A stretch of DNA of 64,000 nt from Prorocentrum cordatum (Eukaryota; Sar; Dinophyceae; Prorocentrales; Prorocentraceae). The stretch spans positions 53,501-117,500 of the forward strand of contig CAUYUJ010009602.1 in the NCBI GenBank assembly GCA_963575745.1, given 5' to 3'. This document shows, one piece after another, positions 31,692 through 43,699 of the stretch. Under the pieces are notes generated by a model, which saw only the letters and a program-made list of their open reading frames with translations, was not told the origin of the DNA and searched no databases. Made by a program: the position numbers and the translations under genes. Within the stretch, counting starts at the first letter, position 1, and each line of letters begins with the position of its first letter.

Positions 31692-32981
31692 GGAGCCGAC
31701 CTCAGGAGGTCTGGGCGCCCTCGGGCGCCCGGAAACGCGCGTGCCGTGGCCGCCTGGCGCCCGGCGCTGGCGGGCCCGGCACGCGGACTGATCGCGCTGG
31801 CCACCGGCGCGACCGCCTACGACTGGCGCGGGCCGCTCAGCACAGCTGTTGCCCGCGCTGGGTGGGGCAGCCTGGCCGAGGCCCACGAGGTCCCGTTCGG
31901 GTACACCGCGCCGTACTACGACGACTCCGAGTACGGCACGGAGATCGACGAGCACGAGGAGGGAGGCGGAGCTGCAGGCAGCCCCCAGGCGCCGCCCGAC
32001 AGCGGGCCGCCGGGGGCGCCGCCCCCGCCTCCCGTCCACGCCGCCGGAGGCGTCGACAACGGCAGCCACCCCTCCGACGACCCGCGTGGTGAGGAGTCCT
32101 GGGTGGGCGGCTGGGGTGTCTGGGCACTGGGGTGGAGGCCCCTGAGCGAAGGCACCTGGGCCTGGCGCCTGAGTGGCATGGGCGGGGTCGCCTACGAGAA
32201 GCTGGACAGCCTCGGGAGCGCCTTCTCCACCCATGCTGAGACGGGCTGGCTGACCAAGGACGGCGGCTGGTTCTTCTATGCCCTTGAGAAGTTGGGCCTG
32301 ACGGTCTTCGGAGCCGCATGGCCTGCCGTGGCGTGGACGTTCATCTTCCTGGCCTTCCTGGCGGCGCTCGCCTTTCTTACCCATATCTGTCGTACTCTAC
32401 TGGCCCCATGTGCGGCCGCCCTCTGGCTGATTGGTCTACTGGCGCGGTGCTGTAAGTGCCGCCGGCGAGAGCCTGGCGATGCAGCTGCCGAGAGGTACCT
32501 GCCGCCGGCTCCGCCTGCCCTCACCCAGATCCACTGGATGGGGCCAGAGACCGGGCCAGCCACGACCACCGAGTACTACAGCAAGAGGGTGAAGGGTCGT
32601 GGGACTGGGAGGCGACCCAACGATGTGCTGGTCAAGATTGACGACCACGTTGCTCGACTGAAGATCGACCTCGCGGAGCCCAAGCGGATCGACCGGAAGG
32701 GCCTTTGGATAGACTACCTGAGCGTGAAAGGGGCTAGCTCACGAGCACTCCGCCAGAAGTTGGAAACGCTCGAGGGCCGCTCGACCCACCTGTGCCGCAA
32801 CATGGTTTGCCGAGATCAACCCGGGGAGGTCCATTGCAAAGAGTGCGCCGCGCTGGACTCCGAGGCTATCGTGGACATCGGCTCTCACGCCAGGTTCACT
32901 TCCTGCCGCGGCATCTTCTTGCTCTGGCGGACCTTCACCGACCTGGGGCGAGGCACCTGGAAGATCATTGTATTCATCTAG
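31581..32981 (+). CDS. Retrotransposon ORF A: predicted membrane protein with Cys/His motif
   Basis: Open frame of 466 codons without an ATG near its 5' end (first in-frame ATG at 32178), so initiation is unclear and the frame overlaps repeat A1. Residues about 110-175 are an acidic, Pro-rich linker. Residues about 237-290 hold one long or two adjacent hydrophobic segments (AAWPAVAWTFIFLAFLAALA and ALWLIGLLA) followed by CCKCRRR, a typical stop-transfer pattern. Further on, CRNMVCRDQPGEVHCKEC at about residues 403-420 could bind zinc. An extra membrane-protein ORF is unusual for a retrotransposon. It might be an envelope-like, membrane-anchoring or captured host protein; I see no similarity that decides. 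It precedes the Gag-like ORF, which starts near its end. Confidence 0.6.
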   Translation: MGPALPSRLGFLLLPAPASACSSLSLSPAQAFGAQSPGADLRRSGRPRAPGNARAVAAWRPALAGPARGLIALATGATAYDWRGPLSTAVARAGWGSLAEAHEVPFGYTAPYYDDSEYGTEIDEHEEGGGAAGSPQAPPDSGPPGAPPPPPVHAAGGVDNGSHPSDDPRGEESWVGGWGVWALGWRPLSEGTWAWRLSGMGGVAYEKLDSLGSAFSTHAETGWLTKDGGWFFYALEKLGLTVFGAAWPAVAWTFIFLAFLAALAFLTHICRTLLAPCAAALWLIGLLARCCKCRRREPGDAAAERYLPPAPPALTQIHWMGPETGPATTTEYYSKRVKGRGTGRRPNDVLVKIDDHVARLKIDLAEPKRIDRKGLWIDYLSVKGASSRALRQKLETLEGRSTHLCRNMVCRDQPGEVHCKECAALDSEAIVDIGSHARFTSCRGIFLLWRTFTDLGRGTWKIIVFI

Positions 32982-32989
32982 TGCATCCT

Positions 32990-34906
32990 ATCCTGCGGTT
33001 GCTCTTTCTGCTGCCGGCGACGCCGCCGTCGCAAGACAGGCGCTGCGGAGCCAGGCGTTGCAGGGAGCATCGCAGAAGTCCTCGATCAGGAATCCGAGTC
33101 GGAAGTGGAGGCCGAGGACAAGCCATGTGAGGCAGTTCGGGTGGGCATCGTACTTCGTGGAGGCGCCCGCCCCCTGGCCCCAGACGGCTGCCGCGACGCC
33201 GGAGGCCGAGCCAACCACCCTGCTCCTCGAGGACGGGCAGGCGTCAGACCTCCCGCCACCCAGCGATGGGAGAAACTCCTTCGCCCACCTCTGCGCCCAC
33301 CATTCGCAGGTCTACCGGGCCTCTCGGTATCGTGACAAGTGCTCGCAGGTGACCAGCTACCGCCAAGCGGTCGGCAACGCGGAAGGCGTGCCACTTTGCC
33401 TCCTTCACCTGGGCGGAGAGGCAGGCCGAGCGGCACAGGCAGCTGCAGCCGTCCAGGGCCGCGGGATCTTCTCAAGCTTGGGCCTGAGGCGTCGGGCAGT
33501 CCGCAGCCGCAGCCCGCGGGCGCGCGAGCCGGGCACCGCCGCTGCAGCAACCCTTCCAGCAGACGGAGTTCGAGGGCCCGAGGGTCATCGTGGGCATGCA
33601 GCCTCAGGACTATCTCCTCGCGACGGACCAGCCACACCACGGGGCCCGCCTGCTGGTGTCCGGTTCGAGGCATCACTTTCTCCGAAGGTACCTCTCCCGC
33701 AAGAGGCCAGTCCTGCTCCAGGCGAGGAGGCCGAGCAGGGCGACTACCTTGTGCTACGAGTGCGGGTGCATTGGGCCGCCGGCCCGCAGCGGGTCGCATT
33801 CTTGGGAAAGTCTAGACCCGGGGAGGGGCCCACGGGAGACGGCAGCGCGACCGTGGTAGACGTGGAGGAGCCGCGCTGCAAGGACCGCCCTGCAGAGGAC
33901 CACGAGCGCATCTGCTTCACCCTCAAGACCGCGGGGATCGAGTACGCCCCTGTCGCTAGCGACCAGGGCAAGCTCCCCGCCGGCTACCTCGAAGAGCTCC
34001 TGCACCACCCTCCGCTTGGAGCAGAGGAGATGGGGATCAGCGTGCACGGCACCGTCGTGAGCAACGCCATGTGGGAGAAGCTGCGCCCTTGGAACGGGGT
34101 CCCCGTGGGCGGGAAGATCAAGAGGATCAGCCGCCCTCAGTGGGCTCAGCTTCGGGCTCGTGGGGACCTGCTTGTGTACCGACACCCAGCGGGCACCCCT
34201 GGCGACGCCCAAGGTGTGCCACAGCCTATCTCGGACGAGATGGGCGCGCAGCTCAAGAAGCACTGGGCGAGGCTCGACCGCAGCAGCTCCCCCAAGCCAC
34301 CTTTTGGCGTTGGGTGGGGCCTGGGCGAAGAAGGCGACCGAGCCCCCTCGATCCCCCGCCGCTCTTCCCGTAGCCCCTCAGGGAGGGCTCACGAAGAAGA
34401 GAGCACTGGGGAGGCCATGCTGGGGCTGTACCTTGCGGCCCATGAGGAGGGGTCGGACGACGCCTCTGCGTTGCAGAGTGTGGCGGCTGGTTACGACGAA
34501 GATGTCACCGTCGTTCTGGAGCATCTCATCAAGTACACCCAGCGCCTCATGCGCAGCAGTGGAGTCGAGGAGCGAACCAAGTACCAGACGCATATTGATC
34601 GGTGGGAGAAAACGCTGGAGCGCGTTCGGGCCGAGAAAGATGAAGGTGTGAGTCCGCCGCTTGCCAGCGGCCTCCTGGAACTCGACGCCGAGCGCAGACC
34701 AGACACCAGCCAGGAGCCCAGCCAACCTGTGGCCCCCCCCTGGGCTGGACGCAGCAGCGATCGCTCCGCCCCTACCGCCGCCGGCCACCCCGCCTGGCGC
34801 GCGTGTACCGGGAGCCACGCGCCTTTCCCCCCCGGGCTTGATGCCCGGCCTCGTCCCGAACCTCGGGCAGATGTTCACCAGCCGGAGCGCTTACGGGCAT
34901 GGGGGA
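32990..34906 (+). pseudogene. Gag-like ORF, 5' part, with frameshift and stop
   Basis: Frame 1 is open 32968-34932. Recognisable stretches are FAHLCAHHSQVYRASRYRDKC (Cys/His cluster), a Pro/Arg-rich middle, GDYLVLRVRVHWAAGP, ICFTLKTAGIEYAPVASDQG, MGISVHGTVVSNAMWEKLRP and helical QSVAAGYDEDVTVVLEHLIK near the end. From about 34720 the coding signal moves to frame 2 (PPGLMPGLVPNLGQMFTS), which meets TAG at 34907-34909 and then continues. It has no ATG near its start. Position between the membrane ORF and the zinc-finger ORF, and lack of catalytic motifs, suggest structural (Gag-type) function. Confidence 0.5.
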
Positions 34907-35035
34907 TAGGTCAAACCCCCAGGGCAGCCTGATCGTAGGTATGCCGCAGGGGCTGGAGAAGGCGAACCCTCGGCCGCCTTCACCACCTACGCACAGGTCC
35001 TCCAGAACGGCCAGGAGCAGCAACACCTGGACAAC

Positions 35036-38000
35036 ATGCGGCTGCTGCAGGCGGTGGACAGCCTCCGCAGGTCCGGCGAGGAGGAGAAGGTGGCGCAGCG
35101 GGGCACCCTTGGTGCCATCGGGCGAGCCGAGGAGCGGGACGTGTACCTGGACCGGGGCTGCGACACCCTCGATGTGGAGGTCTGCGGCACCTTGACCGGG
35201 CGGGAGTTGTTCCATGGCCTCAAGCGCGCCTGCGAGCACGCTAAGCACGTGATGCAGGCGGTGAACTGGCCCACGACAGTGACGAACAGGATGGCGCACG
35301 GCATTGCCGCCTTCTGTTGGGGAGGGCGGGGCCACAAGGATTTGGCCGAGTGGTCGATTTCAGTGGCCGACTTTCCCCACTGCAAAGCGGAGGTGTTCGA
35401 CGCCTACACTATGCCCACTACGTGCAAGTTCGAGCCGCGCCCCCGGCACCCAGTCGTCTTCTCCTAGTGGGTGAGGCAGGCCGAGAACGCCATCACCGTT
35501 TTCGGGCTGGTCTATGGACGTATGCACGAGCCAGAGAGGCGCCGGGCCCTGCAGACCCTACGCCTCGCTTACGAGGAGGACGACGTGGCCTTCCCCGCAG
35601 ACTACGTGCACAGCCTTTGGGAAGAGCTCGCCGCGACCTGGTGCGAACAGCTTCGGGAGAAGCGGAGGGAGGTATGTCGTATCCTGGGCCTCACCAGCCC
35701 GCGCAGGGAGGACATCAAAACCATCGCCCTCGCTCCTACAGGGCCGACCGGAAGTGCGTGGCTGACATTCCCGAACGTATACGACCTCGACGCGCCGGAC
35801 GGGCACTGCCAGGTGGTATGCGTCCCCCGCCAGGCCCGGCGGCTGCAGAGGTTCCTTCATCAGAACCTGCATGCTGGCCCCTCGAAGACTCCCAAGGCCG
35901 GAAAAGCCGACGAGTATGCCCCGGCCGGTCAAGAGGCATCTGCGGGTGCTGGGCCAGGCGCAGGAAAGGCAGGGGCCGCTGTCAAGAAGGCTGCTGCTAA
36001 GAAGCGGCCCGCCGCTCGAGCCTACCCAGCGGGCAAGGCGCTGACCTCCAGCGAGATCGGACGCTCAGTCAAGCACGCCCCCCGTGACAAGAACGGGAAG
36101 GTCATTTGCTGGGATGCCTGTGCCTGGGCTGGCTGCCCCAAGGCGGCGGGGACCTGCGCCCACTCCCACGAGGCCATCAAGGGGCTTGGCAGCCTCGACT
36201 GGACCGTGCAGGCGCAGCTCATCAGACGCGGCGGCCTGAAGTCGGGAGCCAAGGTCGATCCTGCTTCGGTCGACGGGCGGGTGGCCCAGCTCCGAGCCCA
36301 GGCCAAGGCCGAAGCAGGCAGCAAGAGGGCTGGCGGGAGCGCCGAAGAGGCGCCCGGGGCGGCCTCGGGAGGCAGCCGAGCGGGAGGCTCGCCGGCTGTC
36401 TGGCCCCCCCCCGCCGCCTTCGACGAGATCCAGACCACCACCCTCGAGGAGGAGCTCAGACAGGCAGTTCAGGGCCCTGAGGAGGACTGGCTCTTGGGCG
36501 CCCATGCTCACACGCCCGCGGTGGAGGGTACCGGCGAAACGACGCATCCAGCCGCCCTCGAGAGATGGAACATCATCGAGAAGATCTTGGAAGACGGGAC
36601 CCTCGCGGCCCTGGGTGACATCAGTGACTACTTACACTCCCACGTCCTGGCCAGGCTCGCGCGCGCCAGCTCAGAGGGGAGCCCCTTGAACCTGGAGGAG
36701 ATCCTGCTGGAGGCCACCCGTGACGGGGGGCCGACCCTCGCCGAGGAAGCAGGAAGAGCCTTCGACAAAATCGGGTCGAAGGCTGGGAGGAACAGCACGC
36801 AGGACCTCAGCATCGGAGGCGCCACCTGGGACGAAGATGCTGGGGTGGGGCGTGGGAAGCTCACGGTGCAGGACCAGGAGTGGGACTACCTCGACTTCCA
36901 GGACGAGCTCCACCCTGATGAAGAGATGCGCACCCGACTTGGCCTCAAGGAGGGGGGCGCCGAGCTCAGGCAGCGTCTGGTTCTCCACATCGCGGCTGCC
37001 TTGCTGTGGGAGGACAAGGAGCCTGACGCGCCGGCCGTCAAGGCCCTGGCTGCCCAGCTCCGCCGAGAATTGTGGGACGGTGCTACTACTGCTTCAGCCG
37101 CGCTGGGAGACGCGCCCCCCTTCGTCTCACCGCGCGAGGCCGAGCTCAGGATGCACTGCCACGACGTCCAACGCCCGCACCACGACAAGGACTTCAGGTG
37201 CATCGCGGTCTTCCCGCTGAGCGCCCTCGACAAGACCACCGTCAGGGTCTGGAGGATCGACCACTGGAACCAGCTCGAGATCGACTCCGTCCTGCCGACG
37301 CAGACCAGCGAGAAGGAGGTCCATGTCATGATCCACCGGGGCCACATGAGGGTCCTCCGGCCGCCGACTATCGCCCGCCAGGGACACAACCTGCGGGGCC
37401 GGGCCTTTGGGGAGATCCTCAAGACCTGGACACTCGCCGGGAAGCCCGTCCGCGAGCTGCTCACGGTGGGCTGGGAGATGTACCTGGAGTCGGAGGAGGT
37501 TGCGGGGCCTGTGATACCCAGCCGGCCACCTCCCTGCATGCACTGCAAGCGCATGCAACAGGCGCAGCTCCCAACACGTGAAGGCGCCGTCGGGAACCAG
37601 GAGCCCGAGGAGGAGGACTTCTCCGGCCTCGCGCCCCTCCTTCGCAGGCCGGCCTTTGCGCGGGGCATTCGCGCCCGCGAGATCTTCGCGGGCACTGGGA
37701 ACTGGACGAAGGCGATGCGAGACGCTGGGCTCCAGACAGCCCCGTCCGTCGAGTACTTCCAGGACCCCTTGGCCCAGGCCGGGCCACAGGATGAGCACAA
37801 CATCCTCGACCCACAGGTGCGAGAACGGCTCCTTCTTGATGCCGGAGCCGCACCAGGGCCCGATGAGGCGAATGTCTACCAGCTGGCCCCACCGTGTACG
37901 ACCCACTCGGCTTGGTGCCTCAAGAATGGCGGGACTCGCACGTTCGAGCACCCAGACGGCGACGGGACCGTCCAGGCAGAGATCGAGAGCAACATCATGA

Positions 38001-39586
38001 CGGACTTCGCCGCCGACCTCTGCGAGCGCCTCGACGCCATCGATCGGGAGCGGATGCTCGAGAATACGGCCAGCGACGGGCGCTACCCGAAGATCTGGGA
38101 CTGGGCCAGGATCAAGCAGCTGCAGAAGCGCACAGGGGCCATAATCATATTTGTTGCCATGTGCGAGTGGGGACTCGGGCCCCCGGAGGAGCCCGCGAAG
38201 CGGCACCGCAAGCTGACGTTCTGGATGGTCTCGAAAGGTCTCTACCCCTGGGCGCTCTCTCTGGCAAGGCGCTGCACCAATCAGCACGAGCACGTCGCCC
38301 TGGAAGGGCCTCTCTCCTACGACCTGACCCAGACCCAGATCGACTACTACAACTCCTCCGGGCCCACCCTGAGCCCTTCTGAGCAGAAGGACATCTTGAG
38401 CTTGACCAATCGGCTGGCCCTCGCGGGCGTGCATGCCCAAGGTCTCGCCGTGGACGCCAAAGCCCTGGAGGCCCCGCAGCTCGGGCCCGAGCTGCTGCGC
38501 CCTCTGAACGACCTCGTTGGCAAGCTGGGGCCCGCGAACTTCCACTGGAGCCGCGTCGAGCCACGCGCCGGGAAAGCCTTCGAGGACCTCCCGGAGGGCA
38601 CTATGGCTCTCTACTACGGGCGCGACCAAGCCAACAACTTCGTGGCCAAGATCTCGCACCCCCCCCCTCACCTGCAGGGTGGAGGACGCGTCCCCAGCGG
38701 GGCCCCCTCTTTGGCCAAGGCCCTCCGGGAGGAGCTGAGCACCCTCGGCTTCCAGGTCGGTCAACGCGGACTTCGACGCACACGCTGCGCCGGCCAGTAC
38801 CTGACGAAGCTGTGCGCTGCCTGGGCCGAAGTCGCCAAGGCCGCGGGGGCGGGGGCCCCCCCCGCGAAGCTCCTGAAGAAGCTCGAGCCCATCGTCACGA
38901 CGCGGGCCGGGGACAAGATGGCGGCGGGGGCCGGCGACAGGGGTCACCTGGCGGACCCCCCCCTTCTTCTTCGCCTCCAGGACGTGCCAGTCATGGAGAA
39001 AGAGGCGGAGGGGGACTACCCAGCAGGGCCCAAAGGATGGCAGTGCGCGAACAGGGGCAAGAAGAGAGGAGGGTGGAAACGCAACAAAGCGAGGAAGAGA
39101 GACCCTGACCGAGGAGCACCGCCACCAGGCCCTGGAGGAGACGGTGGAGGCGACGAACCTGGGGGAGACGAAGGAGAAGAGGAGGAGGAAGAGGAGGAGA
39201 AAGAACCACCCAGGAGGGTCAAGAAGTCTGGGCAGGCCGAGCAGCAAGCCGACGAGCCGGTCAAGGTGCTCCTCCCGCAGCGAGGGGACCGATGGATACC
39301 AATCCCCGGGGCCCCCATGTACACCCATGAACTCCAGAGCGTCCTCATGACCTGCAGGTGGCTGCGCGACGACGTCCTCGGCCCCGAGGAGCTTCGCTTG
39401 TTCGCCTACACCGACGAAGGGGGCACCGCGGGGGCAGAAGGACCACCTCTGGAAGACGAGGATCGAGTCGAACCCGGGGAGCGCCTCATCCTGTGGATCG
39501 GGCGTGAGGAGATTGAGAACTGGGCGACTTGGGCGCCACGCTGGATCAAGAGGACTGTGGACGAGGAGCGCGAGGAGGCGCCGTAG
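35036..39586 (+). pseudogene. Gag/zinc-finger/methyltransferase-like polyprotein, one in-frame TAG
   Basis: Frame 2 runs from 35036 through TAG 35465-35467 (reading ..PVVFS, stop, WVRQAENAITVFGLVYG) and on without break to TAG 39584-39586, about 1,510 codons. The part around the stop is helical and resembles a retroelement Gag core (ERRRALQTLRLAYEEDD, LWEELAATWCEQLREK). A CCCH zinc finger CWDACAWAGCPKAAGTCAHSH lies at 36108-36170. A Rossmann-type methyltransferase-like domain follows: REIFAGTGNWTKAMRDAGL (motif I, about 37676), LAPPCTTHSAWC (motif IV with Pro-Cys, about 37882), LENTASD (about 38057) and WGLGPPEEPAKRHRKLTFWM. The C-terminus has an acidic run (GDEGEEEEEEEEKEPP) and a compact tail. 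The Cys of PPC matches the catalytic position of C5 methylases. Activity is unproven. Confidence 0.65.
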
Positions 39587-39677
39587 CATCATAATGAGGC
39601 CACCCCTGCTTCCCACCGCAGCGTCACGCTGAGGATCGCAGACCGAGCCAGCTCCCAGGGTTTCGGCAGCCCGGAGC

Positions 39678-42600
39678 TTGGCGTCGCCTGGAACAGGAGG
39701 GCCCCCCGCCGCACCCTGGAGGAAAGCGTTTCCAGCTGGCCGCTGCCCAGGCCCTCCAGAGGCAGAGCCGCGAGGCCCCCGCCGGGGGATCCAGCAGCGG
39801 CGGCAGCTCAGCCGACAGCATAAAGCTGGAGAGCATAAGGAGGAAGCTCGAAGCCGCCAAAGCTGCAGAGGTGGGTGTCCTGGAGGAGGGAAGCGCATCA
39901 AGGAGCTGCAGATACAGCTGGCGGAAGCAAAGGAACGCCGCCGGGCCCGTCGTGCGAGGGATGCCCGCAAGCGCGAGGCGGAGCGGGCGCAAGCCAGGCA
40001 TCCCCGCCGGGCCAGCTCGGAGCCCCCCAGCGGACAGAGCGCGGCCACCCCGCTCGACCCAGCCTGGGAGGACGAGACCCCCCTGCCTTCGGCCATCCTG
40101 GACGGGGAGAACAAGTGCCACGAAGCAGAGTGCATCCTGAACAACCTGCTCGGGGTCCCGGCCAGCGATCCCACAGGGCCAGATCGGAGGAGGAAGGCCC
40201 GCGAACTCCTGATCGAGGGCATCAGCTCCATGTTTGAGGATCTACCGCGGAGCTGGACTGGTACCCCCTACGAGGAGCAGGGCGAGATCGCGAGCGAGTG
40301 CGTCGACATCCTTGAAAGGCTAACCCGCAAGATGGTGAAAGCAGGAGAGCTGGACGATATCCCTGCGAAGAAGCGCCAGAGGATCGTGCACGAGAAGGCA
40401 GAGGAATATCCCCCGAGCGACGACGCGGACCCCGTCGAGAGCTCGGAGAGCGAGGCAGTGGAGGGGCCGTGCGCGAGGACAAGGGCGGGACCAGCCCCGC
40501 GCATCCCAGAAGACCCAGACCCTCTGAGCCTCTGGCCTGGGCAAGCAGAAGCGGCCAGGCAAAGTAGGGAAGAGCCGTTTCGGAGCTCCCCTGGGGCGAG
40601 CGGCAGCGGCGGCCCAGCCCCCGCCGCGGACGCGGGGCCCCCGCCGGGCGCACCGCCGCCGCCGGAGGCCCTCGAGGCCCCCCCAGACCCGACTCGACAT
40701 CAGAGGGGCAGACCCGCCACCACGATCCCCCAAAAGGCAGCACCTGCGAGGCGAAGCCGCTCAGCAGAGACAGTCGTGGAGGCAGCCAGGCGGGCCGCAG
40801 GTAGGTCGACGACCTCCAGCGGAGGCCCACCCACTGGGAGGGCAGACGCCGGCAGCAAAGAAACGCCCGAGGAGGCGCCCACGCCCAGGCCCAGGCCAAG
40901 ATCGTTGGGTGCCCAGCTGCGAGCCACCTCCAAAGGGTGCCCCTCGCAGCCCAGGCCTCGCCAGGACGAGCCAGTGGGGCCACCCGTGCCCCCGGCCCAC
41001 ACAGTCCAGCCGTTGCTGAGGCCGAGAGGATGGCGCCCGCTCCTCCCAGGTCAGATCTGCAGGCCGCCAGGCATGCCGCCGATGATGCCACCGCCATGGC
41101 CGTCTCCCCCGCGGGGAGGTCGCTGCGGGGGGCCCCCCCTGGAGGAGGCACCGGCAGCCACCAGCAGAGGGAAGGCGCAGGAGGAGGCGCGCGCCTACGT
41201 CAAGTGGTGCGCGGACCACCCCAACTTCCAGCCCGAGAAGGTGCCAGAAGTAGTGAGGCGAGGCAACTCACTCCTCCGCCTCGCCGGCAGCGTAGAGAGA
41301 GCTGCCAAGCTGCTGAAGCATGCACGGGAAGAGATCCACGGGAACCCGCTGGGCGGTGTGCTCGGGGAAGACGTGCAGAAGTCCTTGGATCCACATCGCG
41401 CCGCCTACCTCCGGGCGATGGCCACCGAGGGGGCCCCTGTGCGACGCACGGAGGAGCGGGCACGCACGCAGGCCAAGTCACACTCCTCAGCAGTGGACCA
41501 CGCGCTGGAGATGTTCGAGAAGGCCTGGAAGGACAGCCGCTACGGCGTCGTCCTCTGGGCCTCAGACGAGGTCGAAGATGTGCTCGCCGCCTCGGCGCTG
41601 GTCGAGTCGCCCAGCGGGATGGCCCCCAAGATGTTGCCGGACCGGACCATCTCGAAGGAGGGCCGGCCGATCCACGACACGCGCGCGGCCAACGCCTTCT
41701 CCTTGAAAGAGCAGCACCCACCAGCTACGCAGCCCCTCCACAGAGGGCTTGCTCGGCTCAGCCTCTGGCGGGAAGCAAGGCACCCGGGCGTTCAACAGGT
41801 GGTCGCGAAGCGGGACGTGGCCAGGGCCTTCAAGTGGCACCACCTGGAGCCAGCTGCAGTGCCGGAGTTCGGGGCAACGCTCCCGGGCAAGGAGGTCGGG
41901 GTGCCAGGGCGAGTTATCTTGATCCATGGCGTGCTGGTCTTCGGCTGGGCCGGCAGCCCCGGCGAGTGCATGGCGTTCGCCTGGGCGGCCTGAAGAGCGA
42001 GCACGAGAGGAGGAAGCCGCCGGCGCCCAGGATCAACGATACTGTCAAGTACGCCTCCAAGTGGCCGATGGACGACGGGGTTGTCCTCGAACCGCTGGTG
42101 GGCCTCCGACCCTGGCTCTCCGCCGAAGAGCTCGACGGGGCCATGAAGCGGGTTTGGGGCCCAGACGCGGTCAACGAGGAGAAGCTAGACGTCGAGGGGG
42201 AGTTTGCTGCAGAGCAGCTGATCTGGAGCCTCCACATGAACTTCGATACGAAGGTGGTTAGGCTTCCAGAGCCCAAGTGCATCAAGGCCCAGTGCCTGCT
42301 CGCCCTCCTGGAGCTCAGGGGATCAAGACGGGTCCCCCTGAAGGTCGCCCAAGAGCTGCGAGGCTGTGCTCAGTTCTGGGCATCAGCACAGCCTGCCCTC
42401 CGCCCCGAGTTACCCGCCCTGGACCGGCCCCTGAGCAGCGGGACGAGCTGGGCAGAGCCGAAAGGCACGCCCGAAGAAGTCGAGCTCGCCTGGGAGGAGT
42501 GGGACGCTTCCGTCGGCTTTCTGAGGATGCTTTTCGACGTCCCCGAGGCTTGGAGCACGACCTTCCAGGCCAGCTTCACGCAGGCGCTTTCAGTACGTGA

Positions 42601-43699
42601 ACGCCTCGCGCTGCCGGGAACAGCACGCACCACGAGGCGGACCGGGGGCGATGCCACCACTTCCTCGATTGGCGCCATCGACTGGGGGAGCGCAACTGCA
42701 GGGAGAGCCACGCCCACGCCGGAGTACATGGCCGCAGACGCCGGGCCCCTGCTCGAGGCCCTGAGCCAGGCGGTCGGAGGTGAAAGCAGCGAGGAGGACT
42801 GGATCATTGCAGTGGTCGAGCTGTTGGCGGTGGTCGCGCTGGCCACGAAGCAGGGCCCGAAGTGGGAAGGTGAGCTGGTGTTCTACGTCACCGACAACCA
42901 GAACGTGAAGGCGTGGCTCACCAAAAGAAGTCCTAAGAACACCCTCGCACGCCACCTGATCCGCTTGGTGGAGAGGATCGAAGCTATGCACGGGTGCCGC
43001 ATCGTCTCCTTCTTTGTTAGGACCTACCACAACGAGGTGGCCGATTGGCTTACCCGCGAGGAGGTCAAGAAGGTTCACGACACGCTGGCCACTGCGGGCT
43101 GGAAGCGCCTCGAGCCCCCCGCGGCCTGGGGCCAGATCCTGGAGGGCGCCAAGGAGCGCCTTCTTCGTCTCCCAGGGGAGACGGGCCCCGTGGCCGAGGC
43201 CGCCCTTCGACACCGAGCTCTCCAGCGGGGGCATGGGCTGCCGAAACCCCTCCCGCTCCACGGGAAGTTGGGTAGAGAAGTGGGGGGCCTCCTCAACCCT
43301 TACGTGAAGGCCCTCAAACGCCTCGGTGGATCAGAACCCGAGGAGAACCAGAAAGCAGAATGGCTCATGGCGTCGCTGTCCCTGGACCCCAAGGGCAGGG
43401 AGATGGAGGCGTTACTCGTTGCAGCGACTAGTGAGAGCCCTGAAGTGGTAATCGTGGACGCCCCGAACGGAGTGGATACGGCCAGGTTCGAGAAGGCACT
43501 CAAGCAGCTGGGCTATGTGGTCTCGAAGTTTGAGGTGGTCTGTACGCACCACGGGGATGCCACCACGCGGACCAGGCAGGTGCTCACGGGCGGGCGTCGG
43601 GAAGCGGGGGTGGGCCTGGCGTGCATTAACATGCCGCCGGCCTGCTCGCGAGCTGCCGGCGTCAAGCCACTCTTGGACAAGGGAAAGGACCACCTTTGA
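39678..43699 (+). pseudogene. Pol: reverse transcriptase and RNase H, one frameshift
   Basis: Frame 3 (39678-41993) has a low-complexity Pro/Glu-rich N-part, then fingers with GRPIHDTRAANAFSL, motif A VVAKRDVARAFKWHHL (Asp codon 41814-41816) and motif B VFGWAGSPGECMAFAW. Frame 3 stops at 41991-41993. Frame 2 takes over with LKSEHERRKPP and motif C WPMDDGVVLEP (Asp codons 42071 and 42074). RNase H-like sequence follows: IGAIDWGSA, WIIAVVELLAVVALA, FYVTDNQNVKAWLTK and YHNEVADWLTR, carrying spaced D, E, D, D. A -1 shift between motifs B and C is needed; no clear slippery heptamer is seen, so decay is likelier than programmed frameshifting. The order RT-RNase H followed by a tyrosine recombinase agrees with DIRS-type pol. 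Confidence 0.8.

Noticed and set aside
41985-41995. Programmed -1 frameshift in RT
   Set aside because: No X-XXY-YYZ heptamer or downstream pseudoknot was seen at the stop; decay or error is simpler.
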